Source: Phoebastria nigripes (lineage: Eukaryota; Chordata; Aves; Procellariiformes; Diomedeidae). From it: a DNA stretch of 64,000 bases. A model generated the notes under the pieces. The model worked only from the letters and a program-made list of their open reading frames with translations. It ran no database searches and was not told where the DNA came from. The stretch spans positions 1 to 64,000 of the forward strand of contig JAYKAV010000459.1 of the NCBI GenBank assembly GCA_035582835.1. Direction: 5' to 3'. The position numbers were made by a program, and so were the translations under genes. Shown here piece after piece: positions 49,147 to 61,620 of the stretch (its first letter is position 1; each line of letters opens with the position of its first letter).

Positions 49147-52100
49147 AGGGCCAGTCCCTGAGGGGCAGTGCTGTGCCAGGCAGAAATTAAATATCAAGTA
49201 CAGCCCTAAGACATCCCATCCATCTCCCTCCCACCATCTATCCTTACTCTCAGGGACTCTGAATAACAGAGGCTCCCCCTGTCCTGAACTACAAACATTT
49301 TCACCCATTTCCACCACCTCCTTTCCTCTCTTTCCTTTCAGGGAGTCCTTTAGACAGCAATCAAAGCTATAAAACAGCAGAGCTCTATCAGAGCAGAGGA
49401 ACAGTATTTAAAATGAATTAAGAAAACAATATTAGGCAGATTATGAGCCCCGGGTTGTGCAGAGCCATCACTCCCCCTCCGTGTCTTCTGCAGGCGGCAG
49501 CAGCAGCCCGGGCGGCCAGGGCTGCCGGCAGCGCGGGAGAGCACTGCCACCAAGTGCAAACCCAGCTCCTCCGCATCCCCCATGCAGGGAAAACGATTTT
49601 TAAAAGCTCATATTCACACCCTCTCTTTAGTCCCCCGCCTTAATNAAACTGCCACAAGTCCCACAGGTGGTCGCATTGGCTTTTTTTTACTTTTNAGGCT
49701 ATAATTACTCCATCTCTTCGTCATTTTTACTCTGTGAATTAATATTTCAGCCTGTTCTTTCACCGCCTTTTTAATCACCAGCTTTTTAAGTAATTCTGCG
49801 TAGACAAAAGCTGCTAATATCACAGACCTTTTAACATCTATTTAAATTAACTGTGTGATGGCAGGGCATGCAGCAATCTGTGAAGTGCAGAAATAAGAAA
49901 TTTCCCAGTGGTGCTGAGAAGAGAAGGTAGAATACGGCTTCAAGACTTAGAAAACAAAATTAGGTCCTGCCTACGTGGGGATGCTGAGAAAAGATAAGCT
50001 GAGGTAATTCAAGGTGTGAATTTAAATTGGATCAGGTAAACCACATTAAATTCTGAAGTGAATTAAAAGAAACAGAATTAAGGCCTATTTTGAATCAAAA
50101 TAAAAATGTCACCACAGTGAGATAATGCAATTTAACTAATACATTTAAAAGTGAATTTGATTAACTTTCCTGCAGGTCCTGTCCCTGCACAGACTAGCCA
50201 CGGATCACAATGCAGGCGCAACTAGAAGTGGTTGGAAAACTGTGATATTCCCCCCTGTGGTGCTCTCTGGCACTGGCTTGCTGAAATTAATTTTGTTCCG
50301 CTCCACTCCTGTATCAGAGAAAGCAGCCTCGCCCCTGCTTCAGTTACCTGAACACTGGACAAATAGGCACAGTCTCTGTCTTTCTTTGGTTTACACACCT
50401 GCAGAATGGGGACGCTACTGTTCTTTACAAAAGGTAAATAATGAAGAAAATGCTTATTATTTACTCTTGTCTGTTCAGCACTAAAAGATGTAAGATGATA
50501 AACAGAAAAAACATGCTCTGTTGTCTAAGTAAGGACAGGTAATTTAGTTCTTTCACTTTCTTTTCCTCATTATACCATTAATAATGATATAAATGTTTGT
50601 GCTTAGCATTTAAATATTTGTACTATGAATGAAATCAAGGAATCCAAGCAAAATTCCCTATAAATATAAACCAATGGGAGGATCTGACCTCCAGATACTT
50701 GTTTTCAGAATCAGGTAATATTTAGGAACTACAGCTTAAGTCTGCTCCACCACAGTCTCCAAAACCAGCTTATGCCTGGTTCAGTCCTCTGGATGCCAGC
50801 AAAACTGTGCAGAATTGCCATGAACAATACACTTAGCACGGCTAATAAGAAGTTCCTTCCTGGCTCAGTTTCACATCGTGGTTAAAGGTAAGGGAAATAA
50901 AATGAAGGAAATGTTAAAGGCTGTTAGTAGATATTGCAGTTTACTCCCAGCTTCATAACAACTGAGTGGACTCTACAACAATACACTATCATCTGTTTCT
51001 TGGCAATCGGCTGTACAAAGTCATACTGCTACTTACCTTTAATAAATACATTCCCACTAGTGGTCTTCATAATTTACATATTATACGTCAATGAAAATAA
51101 AAGTTCTGAAAATATTTTCTGTGCTTCTTCCTTCTATTCTCCCTCCCCACCTTAGCAAAAATTAAATGTAGGGGGGAAAATTCACTGAGAACACAGACAG
51201 AGAGCAAGCTGGCAAATCCCTTGCTTAACTGAGAAAGAAGCGGCCTGGCCAAGTCGTTACCCACCAAAATGGGCAAAGCAGTGTGGCCACATGTGACTCT
51301 GCCATGCGCGATCTCTGCAAAGCATCTGCGCCTCGCTCAGTGCCTGTAAACCATGGCATCACCTAGTCGTGGAGGCGTTATCAGCATTAATCACAGCTAA
51401 GACATGTCTTGTGTGTTTCATGTGAAAAACCCGGGTCAGGCAGGGACAATGCTGCTGGGGCTGAGTAGGCAATATGGAGAAAGAGGGTTTGGATCTTTTA
51501 GGTGCCCTGCCCTGGGAAGAGACTGCAAAGGCCAAATAGCCTGGATGGTTTTCAGAGAAAATAGGATGGGACTAGTACCTGACGCACATGCTTTCAGCTC
51601 AAGTCATCAAGAGGGTTTTCAAATTCAGGCAGGATCTCCAAGGTAGGAGCTGCAAAGAAAGGCAGGAGGGGATGGTCAGTGTCTGGATGACAGATATCTT
51701 AGATGAGTTTTAACACTAAGCCTGTCGGTGCTGGGAAGCGAGGGAGCCCAGCCAGGCAGACAAACTGAGGACACGGTACTCCCAAGCAGGTGGTGAAGCA
51801 CAACAGCCCTGCAAGGGCAATCTGGGGGTAAAGGACCCATCCCAAAAGGGAGGCCAAAGGCTGGGCAGTACTTCTTGCCCTGCTCCAAAGAGTCAGAGAA
51901 GAGAACAATACTTCCAGATGCTGGCTTTTGCGAAGGAAAGGAAAATACAGCAAAGGACATTGTGCAGCTGTAGGGAAATACCAAACACTCTTTTTAGTAC
52001 AAAATTAATGATGTCAGGGGAAAGATCCTGACTAAATTTGATTTTTTTAACATATTCCTAGCCTGAAAAATAATTCAGTGGTAAAGCAAAGATAAAGCCA

Positions 52101-52399
52101 GCTCACACAGGACATTTACGTTAGGCAGGATAAGCCCTTGTAAATGTGCAGTAGGGATTAATTGCACTTTGGCGGAGAGGGACTAGATCCACCAGTTCTG
52201 GAGGTAGCTAACAGCCAGAAGAAGTCATCTTGAAAATGCAGTAGGGAAGCTTAGTGTCGCAAAGATTCACAGCGGAAATGGCCGTGTTCTTCTGCATGAT
52301 AATAAGAAAAAGCACAAAGGGGTGAATTAAGGACACAGGGTTGTTTTTGCATTTTATTTTCCTGATTTTTGTCAGGTTATGTTATAATTTAAACATCCC
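49147..52399. other. Non-coding DNA with a GC-rich patch and AT-rich blocks
   Basis: A small GC-rich patch with about ten CpGs lies at 49445-49575, flanked on both sides by repeat-free AT-rich DNA (49370-49440 and 49690-49850, 49980-50170). This mix resembles a conserved regulatory region, but conservation is not visible in one sequence. The stretch near 50360-50440 has a weak MIR-like core. Ambiguous bases lie at 49645 and 49695. Confidence 0.35.
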
Positions 52400-54599
52400 G
52401 AAGAGCTACGGCAATTTTGTTGACTGTGAAATTTGTATCTTTTATTTTTGCTTTTCTTTTTCTCCTAAGTAGGAGGGGGAAATATCTTATGACAAATTAT
52501 TAAATCCTAAATGGCTGATGCAGCTTGGCAATAGGCATTTTTACAGGGAAGAATGTATGGAACTAAGCACGTTTGGTGTGTGCACTACATGGTTATACCA
52601 CAATTATTTATTCAGGTAATCATATCTTTTAAACAAAAAATAATCTTTATATAAGCATGATTTATTTACCCTAGAGACTGGAAAAGCTCTCAGGGAAATG
52701 TATATTTAGACATCTCCAAAAAGTGATTTATTTACCCAGTTTAATACATTAAATCTGGAGATTAGATGATTCACCTGACAGACATCAAGGCCTCCCCTGG
52801 AACTTTTTCATTTTGATAAGCAAATGTGCATTTCATGCCTGCTTACCAGGGAAAAATTACTATATTTGCACAATATCTTGTAATGACTCTAAAGAGGTGT
52901 TTAAACATCACTAGCATTTTCAACCCCCTACACAAAAAGCAAACAAACACAAAGACAGTCAATATTGTCTTTATACAGTAGTGTATTCAGCTATGCTGGG
53001 GCTTTGATTCAGGGGTGGTGAACATTTACATCTCTGAGACATCTGCTGTCTTCAGACAGGCAGTCATTTTGTCTTCAGTTTGGAGCAGGCAGTGGCAAGT
53101 CTACAAAGTAAACATGCTGCTTAAAAATGTAANTGAGTCCTTTCTTGTGTAGGGCATTCTGACTGAAAGCGCATGGCTACTATTCACGTAAAGGAAAGCA
53201 ACCTTTCTACTAAAGACAGAGTTGTTTATATAGGAAGAATGCTATTCCAGGCTGCCTTTTCAAGGTGGCTTGAAAGAATTATGTGAAGTGCGATAACTAG
53301 GAGGAAGGGAAAATCAATGTCTTTGTTTAGCATGGGAAGCTAGACTGCCCCTAGAGCCAGAGCTTATATTTTTCCCAGATGGTTATACTTCCCCAATGGC
53401 AAAATCAGAATTGATTTTTTTCCCAGTCCTCTAGAATTTAGATGGGAAAGAAAGAAAAGAAAAAAGAAGTGTGACGAGAATTCAGACAAACCATCCTGGT
53501 TCTCTTTTTTCTCTTCATGTGCAAAAGGGAGGGTAGCATGCCATATAGCCAGTCCAAGTTTTACCCTGTAGACCTAATGTCACCAAACACAGACTTGCTT
53601 TCAAGGTTGGCACTGAACACTTTTGCTGGGAGAATGGCATNGCATGCCATCTTCTGATGGGCTGAACCAGATGGATGTACGCTGGAGCAGGAGGAGTTTG
53701 ATAAGAACAGTTCTTCAGTGGACAACAGCTCATAGACATTATATAATTAATATTTGCTCTGGCCAACAGCAAGGTGAACGCCAATGGTTTGGGCACCTCC
53801 AGTGGGAAGGTCAGGAGTCCCGAGGCATCTGAGTGGAAGAGTGTGGAGCCTGATTTCAGAGAAATATGAGATACTTCGGTAAGTAGCAACAGGGTGGCAA
53901 TTTGCATAAGAGACTGACNATAATATTGGTGCTGTCACTTTCTGGAAACGGCAAACCATTTTTAGAATTCTAAGTGGAAACTATTCAATTTTTATTGAGC
54001 ACATTATGGGATATTCAGAGTAGAGGCTGGAAACAGAAAGCAGCAGGAGAATCAGAGGAGTACAAAGAGAGGGGACCAAAACCAAAAAGCAAAGTAAGGA
54101 TGCAAAGGATACATTGCTCTCAAATTTTCCACTCAACAAGGCTTCTCATTTGGGACCCCTAAAGGGGGAATTTCAAAGTAATCAGTTCACACATTGGGAA
54201 AACAGCAGCAGTGGTATGGGAAAAGCCAGATTTTTCAGACCNAGTTGAAACACAATGAAAATGGGATAAAATAAAATGCTGTAGTTCCCTTGGCTTTATG
54301 ACTACGTTAGGTACAAGCTTTACTCCACAAGAGGAGCTCTGCATTACTCTGCTCACACAGACTTACGTGTCCTTCTGTTCCAGCACACCTCCACTCCAAG
54401 TAAGCTCTTCCTCTTCTTCCTCTGCCTCCATCTCAGTCCACACAACCAACTTGCAACAGTGTGGATGTCGTCTTTCAAACTTCTCAGTGCTGGCAGTTGG
54501 AGTCACCAGTTCTAGTTTTGCCACCATCATTACTGCGGATGTCCAAACACCAAATGAGGAGGAGAAAGAAAGTCCCTATGCTCAATTTTGTTTTCTAGT
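52400..54599. other. AT-rich non-coding DNA, repeat-free
   Basis: The part at 52480-52960 lacks any recognisable repeat and is dense in ATTTATTTA, TAATC and AATTATT motifs. It is a reasonable place to look for a conserved non-coding element. Ambiguous bases lie at 53133, 53641, 53919 and 54242. No gene recognised. Confidence 0.35.
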
Positions 54600-54603
54600 C
54601 GTG

Positions 54604-54740
54604 TAATCATAGTATTTTGCACTTACAAAACATAACACTTTTCATTCAAAGACCTCTGAGCTTCTAATTGATTAGTTAATTAAGTCACAAAATGTTCCTG
54701 TGATCTAGGAAAGTATTGAAATGGGTGAGTAAACTAGTAT
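54604..54740 (-). repeat. MIR-like SINE remnant
   Basis: The segment reads GCACTTACAAAACATAACAC, then TTTTCATTCAAAGACCTCTG, TTAATTAAGTCACAAAATGT, TCCTGTGATCTAGGAAAGTA and TTGAAATGGGTGAGTAAACT. The order matches antisense MIR: the GCGCTTTACATG region, then TTAATCCTCACAACAACCCTGTGAGGTAGG, then ATTATCCCCATTTTACAGATGAGGAAACTG. Confidence 0.5.
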
Positions 54741-54999
54741 AGATGAGTAAAGTCATTAGTCAAGATGACTAACAGAGATGAGAAATGTACTAATAGAGGG
54801 TAGTTGCAGTAGAAGAAAATGCGCTTCAAATGGGTTAGCAGAGGGATTCTTAGAGAATATTTCTGAACACCTACACTCTTTCATAGCCAGCAGAAGCTGT
54901 GACTGCTCAGGAATATCTAAAAACCAGACTAGGTCTGACTTACCCAGGGACACTGACTGGGGAAAACAAGACATCTTTGAAACAAAAGTGTGTATGGGG

Positions 55000-55067
55000 C
55001 ATAGGAACACAGGGTTGAACGGACCACCTGGGCTACCAAGTCCACTCGCTCACCTACATGGACAACC
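55000..55067 (-). mobile_element. Old CR1 LINE, extreme 3' end
   Basis: CATAGGAACACAGGGTTGAA, then CGGACCACCTGGGCTACCAA and GTCCACTCGCTCACC, resembles an antisense CR1 tail ('CATAGGATTG...GACCTC...GTCATC.AGTCCA'). Only about 70 bases can be aligned by eye. Confidence 0.45.
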
Positions 55068-56800
55068 ACAGAAATGATGTTCAGTCTAGGAGTCCCTACA
55101 GACCATATGCAACTCACCAACCGTCTCCAATGTCAGTTGTCATTTTAGACGCTACTGGCCCAGAGGTCTCTCCTGCGTGGATCTTACCGTCACCTGGCTC
55201 CAGTGGATGATACTGAGATNACCTTCCTGTATGGGTATCTTTACCAAGACTGCGTGGGCAGGGTACGTTTTGACAAAGACAACCGTGGTTCTATTCAGTC
55301 ATCCCATGCTCGGTCTCCCTGAACTCTGTGGCCCACCAGCACCTTCTCCAGAGGTAACAGAAGAGAGGAGCAAAGAGAGACAGTATCATTTATTTCCCCT
55401 GTCGAGTAGTGAGGGTACCAAAGGGCTGATGGATGTGGAGTAATGCTTAGGTAAGATTGACAACTATTTCCTCCTGCTTCATACACATAACCAGCACCCA
55501 CCTGTTTTCCTCCTACCCAGAGATATTTTTGAAAGCTTCTTCTAGCAAATTTCTGCACCAAAATTAAACCCATCTAGCAGTCAGCCTTACTGCCGTGTTC
55601 CCACGTCAGCTGTGTGTCATAACAACAGATGATAGAAATGCTGCTATTCAGGCTTCAGGGTGCGTGTTTCTTTTCTTTTTTTTACATTTTAATAGCTTTA
55701 AAAAGAGCTCTGAACAAAAGTGCTTGCTCCGTGATGCAGCACTGAGCTAAGGCACGCAGGGCAGGTATACCTGCCCACATGCCAGCGGGCAAAAATAGGT
55801 AGAGTGGGTGAGGTTTCCTGTGGCACTGTGGGGGCTGAGGGAAAAACACTTCGAGGAGAAAAAGAGATGGCAAGAGAAGGGAAAACGGAGAGAAAGGAGA
55901 GGCAGAAGCAGAAGGGCTCCCCCTTCCCTGCGTGCCAGGGCCCTGTACCCCTCCCCTGAGGGGCTTCAGCAGCAGGGTGGCCCTGTACCCCCCACATGGT
56001 GTCCCTGTTCTGCCCTGTGTCCTAAAGCAGGTCAGACCTCCCCGCCTTGGGGTGCTCCCTGGCAGACGCCAGCCTGAGTCCTCGAAGGGGCCCCGCTGTG
56101 CCCTGCCTGCCTCCTCCTGACCCGCAGTGCTGACCTGGGAGAGCAGAGGCCACTCGGAGACCCCAGTGGAAATCGGGAGGTTGCAACCTTCAGCATCTAC
56201 CAGCTGGTCAGGGTCAGGTCCTGTGCTCTGGAGGACAGGGCTCCCTGTCCATCACCACTTGCTTGAGTTAACACGTGGTGAAAGTGCCACAAGCCACCTA
56301 GGGACGGTGAGCGTTAGTTTAGGACCAACAAGCTACGTCCTGGCTTTCACTGCATAATCATCCGTCCTCGTAAATCTTACCTGTGGTCCAACAGATCAGG
56401 AGACCCAAGGGTCGGTTGAGCTTCTGTTTTGCCACCATTGTGATTTCATAAGAAAGGGCCATCACATGCAGAAGTAAAACTGTGAAAAATAGGACAGCTA
56501 ATGTAGATGAGTAGATTTTTGGTGCTAAATGTTTCATTTGCCCCACACTAGGTAAGCGGAAGTATTGACTGGCTTTCTTTGGAACAAAACCTGTCCTGAA
56601 AGTTCAATGTCAGCAGTGTAAGGAAGCCCAAGACAGGGAATTTTAAACACAGTCTGTGTTGGGGTTCCTCTCAGCCCTTCTGAATGAAATGGGAGGGTAG
56701 ATACCTGTGTAACACCCCTAAGGTAAAAAACCTTGAAAACCTCTGGCGCTCAAAGGTTACGACCTAAATAGCTAAGACAGACAAAGCACACCACGAGTTA
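55068..56800. other. Moderately GC-rich non-coding DNA
   Basis: The stretch 55740-56260 is richer in G+C than its surroundings but CpG-poor compared with the island at 61240. No gene recognised. An ambiguous base lies at 55220. Confidence 0.35.
55759..55776. repeat. Perfect 18-bp palindrome containing CAGGTATACCTG
   Basis: GGGCAGGTATACCTGCCC equals its own reverse complement. It holds two abutting, inverted CAGGTA motifs, the core bound by ZEB-family repressors. No function can be shown from the sequence alone. Confidence 0.9.
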
Positions 56801-56875
56801 AAAAACAGCACTGAGAAGCAAAGCGGCTTGTCCAAGGTCTCACAGAAAAGCAGAANCAGAGGCTGAGATGGGGAG
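56801..56875 (-). repeat. MIR-like SINE remnant
   Basis: CAGCACTGAGAAGCAAAGCG is followed by GCTTGTCCAAGGTCTCACAG and AAAAGCAGA.CAGAGGCTGAG. This parallels antisense MIR ('GAGGCACAGAGAGGTTAAGTAACTTGCCCAAGGTCACACAG...GCAGAGC'). The CCAAGGTC.CACAG phrase is the most diagnostic part. Confidence 0.55.
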
Positions 56876-59800
56876 CAGATTTGCAAACCAATTTGTGCGA
56901 ACTGCTTTCCCACCTAATTGGTTAATGAGAAAGCATTCCTCTTGTAACACTATGTACTTATTTTCTACCAGTCAAATTGCTGAGGATGGATTTAATTTGG
57001 AATTCATTTTAAAGTGAATATTTTTAAACCTTCTCTCATACCATGCTTCTGTGAAATGCAAAAGGCAACCATAAAAAACCCCAACAAAACCCACACACCA
57101 CTTTATAACCCATTGGACAAAAATTAAAGGACAAAATAATTAAAAAAAAAAGATCAGAAGTAGAATAGCAGATTCCAGGAGAAATCCTCTTTCAAGGATC
57201 ATCATAATAAGCAGAAGTACCTGATCTCACTCACCCAGTGTAAGTCCCTTTGCATGCATCCTGGACAAGTGGTCTTAATGGGCTTTGCTATCAGTTTCAA
57301 GAAAGAGAAGTTTGGATTTCCAGGCAGGGAAATCTTGCTCTGTGGACGTCAGCTGAGTTAGTTACGCCATGGGACTAGAACACTACTGAATGAAAGCCTC
57401 CTCCCATGAAACAGCATTATTCCCACAAGATANCATTTGTCCCAGGACAGACCTGCAGATACTCCTTTCTACTCAAAAGCTAAACTAAAAAGTTTGTATG
57501 TGTGCCCTTTTTTTTTTTAATGCACCGCTAGGTCCTCAAGGGAGAAAAAGAAATAAACCTAGTAAAAGCAGGGTCCCAGTTACCTTGGGATCAGGCTATG
57601 CAAGGGCAGTCAGAAGCTCAGAGAGGAGGGCATCTCCAGCTGAAACTGCTGCAGTTCACAGCTCACACCTCAGTAATCGTCACAGTTGTTTCTCTTTCAC
57701 AACATCATAAAAGACTGCAAGCAACTCCTGAGCCAAGCAAGAATTTAAATATGTCTTTGAGGCCTTTCCCATTTAGAAAATCGCTTGTGTCTATGCTTGA
57801 TACTAAGGGCTGTTTCTGAATATAAATGCTTCCCTGAATCAGGGCTACACAAGTATCAGAAGCTTAGATCAACGAGCTGATCTGTCCAAATGAGACATTA
57901 GAGGCATGATGAAATGCTGCAGATCTTCCCTTTAATGAAACTTAGTTTATGAAACCCTTTAATAAAGCTGCAGCGAGTATATTTACATTCCCGATAGAGA
58001 AAAGCTCTCCCTTGAAACAGGAAAAAATTACCACAATTAATAATATCCTGATATTCTTCATAATGCCAGTAGATTGCACATTTTTGTTGAGCTGTTCATC
58101 ATTTTGAATTTCCATGCATCTCTTTATTCCACATCTACATCTACACCCGCTGGGGCACTTTAAGGACTAAAATTCATTGCTGTATATTAAAAATAGCAAA
58201 TGAATCTCATGATTTCTTTTGTATCTCCCCAGTTTATTCAGCATACAAAAGACAAAATCAATGGCATCCTGCCTGAGGAATAGGGTTATTTTGATTTTTG
58301 TATTTTTTTTTATACTGCTGCAGATTTTTGGCTTTCCTCTTGAAACTGTGGTGTGCTGCACCAATATATTTTCACTCTATGAGTTTTCAGATCATCTGCA
58401 TTTTGCTGTGCTAATCCCGGATGTTTAATATCAAGCAAAATAGTATTTATATCCCATTCATCTCTTTTTCCACCATCTCCTGTGTATCTGCATGTTCCTT
58501 TTCCATTGCCAAGAGTCTGAGTTGAAATATTCAGAAATTATTTTCTTCTCAGCGGCGCAGATCCAAGTAAGCACTTACACCTAAGCTTACATAACATTGA
58601 AGGTAAACTTGGGCTTGAGAGGTTGAAGTGCTTCCTTAAGCTGAGAGGGACAGAGGGTAAACAAGGGAGGGGGTACCCCTATGGGCCCTACCCTTTGGGG
58701 AGAGCTGAGACCCATAGACCTGGTGTGGCTGTTGCTAGAATTGGTCTGCTTTCTGTTTTAGAAAAGCAGTGTGATATTTCCCTTCCTTTTCTTCCATCTT
58801 TCAGCACTTCCACAGTTGCCCATGGTTTTCAAATGGTTGTAAGTGGCAGAAAATTATTCAGGAAACAGTATCTTTAACACCTAAGGATGTGTGTCATCCA
58901 GGTGACCCATAATGTGCTCAGATTTCTTATATCTTGTTTCACCTTTTTTTTTTTTTTGTAGGTTATTCCCTTTTTCATTTACTGTTTTTTTCCATCCACT
59001 TTGTCTATTATTTTTCTTCAGATGAATGCAAAAGCAAGTTCAGTGTTTCAACTGTGCTAAGTGTCTGTTAATTTAACCTCCATCCCAATTTATTAATAGA
59101 TGGACTTTCTACCAGGTACTGCTATTTCCCCAGCATACTGACAAAACCCTTTCTATTTGTCCTCATGTATCCGATGGAGGCAATTCACTTTGCTTTAACT
59201 GTCCTCTTTTCTCTGAAATCATCGACTGCCTAATTACTCTATCTACATGGGTACCTTCATTTCCTAACTACCATTCAGGAGTTTGGGTTATTTGATTTTA
59301 TTATTCTTGATCCTAAACCGTAAGACTTTCCATTTTATGACAGAATTCTTTCCAGTGTAACTNCTTGGACATGTTTTATTATTCGCTTTAGTTTTAAGGC
59401 AGAACGGAAAATACAAAGAATACACTTTTTCTTTCTTTCACCTCTTTGGTACCATTTCTTCTGGGACTTTTCCCTGAAATGTGAACAGGCTTTTCCAGTA
59501 AAGCAAAGCAGATGTTTTGCAACTGTTTTCACAGTTAGAAGTCCCTGACAAGCTATATATAGTCCATGTGTCCTGTACGGCAAGCATTGTATGAATACCT
59601 TTACTTATAACCAGTCTCAATGAAATTAATAGGAACATGTACCCCAGTAAACAAATCTTCTTCCCGTTTGGGAGAAAATAAACTTCTCTTCGCATTTCCA
59701 TATATATTTCTCCCTTTAGCAAACTGATTACAAGGAAACCATATATCTCCTTACAGTGCATCTTGTGATGGAATTTGCAAGGATTTGGGTTTTATTTCTT

Positions 59801-61239
59801 TGATTTCTACCTCCTAACTTATGGCTCAGGTAGCTAAGAGATGTGTCTGAACTCTAACTTTAACTAAACACTTAGGAATTTGGAAAAAAGTGGAGGCCTA
59901 ATATGAACTTGAATTTATCTCGAGTGCACTTCAGATGCTGTACTTGATTGGATCCCACACAGTGTACCTGAAGAGCAGTCATCCTTGAAAGACAAACTCT
60001 TGACTTTTTCTTCCTTTAGAAATCATAGACATCTTCAGTTCACTTCTGCTCCCTTTTTCCTGCTGCTGAAGCAATGTTTGTTCCCTCTATAAAATGGAGC
60101 CAAAGAAGGTGATGATGTGAGTCATCAGAAAAGAGCAACAGCAGTAGATAGTTGCTGATGGTGATCAGCCTGAATTGCTTACTGCCCCCCTGCCGATCCC
60201 TTGCAGACTTTGGCATCTGGAGGACAACTGGGATTTGTCTGGGGAGCAGCCTTGGTGCCCATGAGGCAATAGGCAAAACCAGTTTTGTCTCAAAGCTAAG
60301 TTTGCGTTCCCAAAACATTGCAAGTCTAACATTGTAGACTATTGCCTTAGCCGATTGCAACACATNGAATGCTAGCAATGGAAAGTGGAGGTATTCCCTT
60401 CTAAGCGTAATAGAGAATACATGCCTACCTAGTCATGAATACACCTATATTGCTAGATGTTGAAAGAGATGTCATGCTGCCACATAAAAATGCATTCTAT
60501 TGTCCTTAAGTTGATAGTTCAATCAACCTGTCATCAAATAGCATAAGTATCCTTCCTGCTTCCATCTCATAATGAAAGAAAAGAAAGAGCACATACATGT
60601 GGCATTAATTCTCATATCCCATGACGTTTTTTTGGTATGAAGAAATGTTATCAGAGCAGAGGTAGGTAAAGAGAACAGGAAAAGAAGATTCAGTTTGTTT
60701 GAGATTTTACTATGCAGAAAATCTCTTCTTGTTTGTCTGCAACACTTCCATACTGCCATCTGAGTTAGAACTTCACATCATTCTGCCATTGGGCATCTGG
60801 CAATAGTTGGAATAAAAAGATTTTGAGGCACAGGTCATCAGCATATATATAAAAATAAGAAAGACTAAACAATTCCAAACAATGCAAGGAAATTACTGAA
60901 ATTAAAAATGATTGGGAAATGTGTTACCCTTCTTTAATCAAATGGCAATATGAAAGAAATTCAGCAGACCTCAGCAGTTTACACTAGAGAAAACTTGTCG
61001 TTCACCGATATGTTCTATAGCTTCTTTTAGTCAGTGATAAAGTTTTGTTTGTTCTTTTAAAAGAATACAAACTTTTGTTTGTATTTAAAACAGGGGAAAG
61101 GGGGAAGCACAACACGGCCTGGATCACAATATTTAAGCACTTCTTTTAGGTTCCTAAACAGAAATTAAACCCAGTGGTAGGGGCAAATTAACGGTATTTA
61201 ACGCACTTAAGAAGTCATAAAAGGGAACTTGGTTCATCC
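56876..61239. other. Single-copy AT-rich DNA left of the CpG island
   Basis: No gene recognised. The stretch 57920-58110 is repeat-free and AT-rich. A perfect 9-bp stem with a TTTT loop (AATACAAAC/GTTTGTATT) lies at 61064-61085. Ambiguous bases lie at 57433, 59363 and 60366. Confidence 0.4.
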
Positions 61240-61318
61240 TGCTAGTAGACACGGCAGAGGGTGGCGACTGATGCTCCCCGCCGGAGGGTTCATAAAGGAG
61301 GAGCGGCGGAGCGGGGCT

Positions 61319-61324
61319 GGGCGG
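61319..61324 (+). promoter_or_regulatory. GC box (GGGCGG) in the CpG island
   Basis: This is a consensus Sp1/KLF hexamer. It lies 37 bases before the E2F-type site. Confidence 0.5.
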
Positions 61325-61360
61325 GAGCCCGGCACGGTCGGGGCGCCCCCGGGGCCGCCG

Positions 61361-61371
61361 CCCCGCCAAAA
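61361..61371 (-). promoter_or_regulatory. Consensus E2F-type site (TTTTGGCGGGG)
   Basis: On the plus strand it reads CCCCGCCAAAA. Its complement matches the E2F consensus TTTSGCGS with an extended T run. Occurrence inside a CpG island beside a GC box is typical of cell-cycle-linked promoters, but the motif alone is not proof of binding. Confidence 0.5.
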
Positions 61372-61620
61372 GGCGGCCGAGGAGCACTCTCTAACGGGGA
61401 GCGGGGAGAGGCGCCCGGGCGGCAGCTTCCCGGCGAAGAGCCCGGCCTCAGTGCAGCGCTGTGAAGCCGGAGTTTGCTGCTCCTGCTGCTGGTGCTGGTG
61501 CGGGACCCCGCTCTGCCCCTCGCCCTGCCGGGTGGGGAGGGCACGGAGGTCGGCCCGCAGGAGACCCCCGAGGCCGCCCCTCACCCCTGCCTGCGCCGAG
61601 CGGTGCTTATTTATCCTCCT

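Larger units (their letters stand above)
61240..61620. promoter_or_regulatory. CpG island, candidate promoter
   Basis: By eye there are about 39 CpG dinucleotides in the 360 bases from 61261 to 61620, in a window where CpG is otherwise scarce. G+C is very high. It holds a GC box GGGCGG (61319-61324) and an E2F-type site (61361-61371). In vertebrates such islands usually mark transcription start regions, often of broadly expressed or developmental genes. No convincing coding exon with a start lies inside. Either the start codon is in a later exon outside the window, or the transcript is non-coding. The direction of transcription cannot be told. Confidence 0.75.

Noticed and set aside
48532..49317. 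261-codon minus-strand frame
   Set aside because: Its core is the translation of the polypurine tract (Pro/Ser/Leu/Phe repeats), an artefact of a stop-free repeat.
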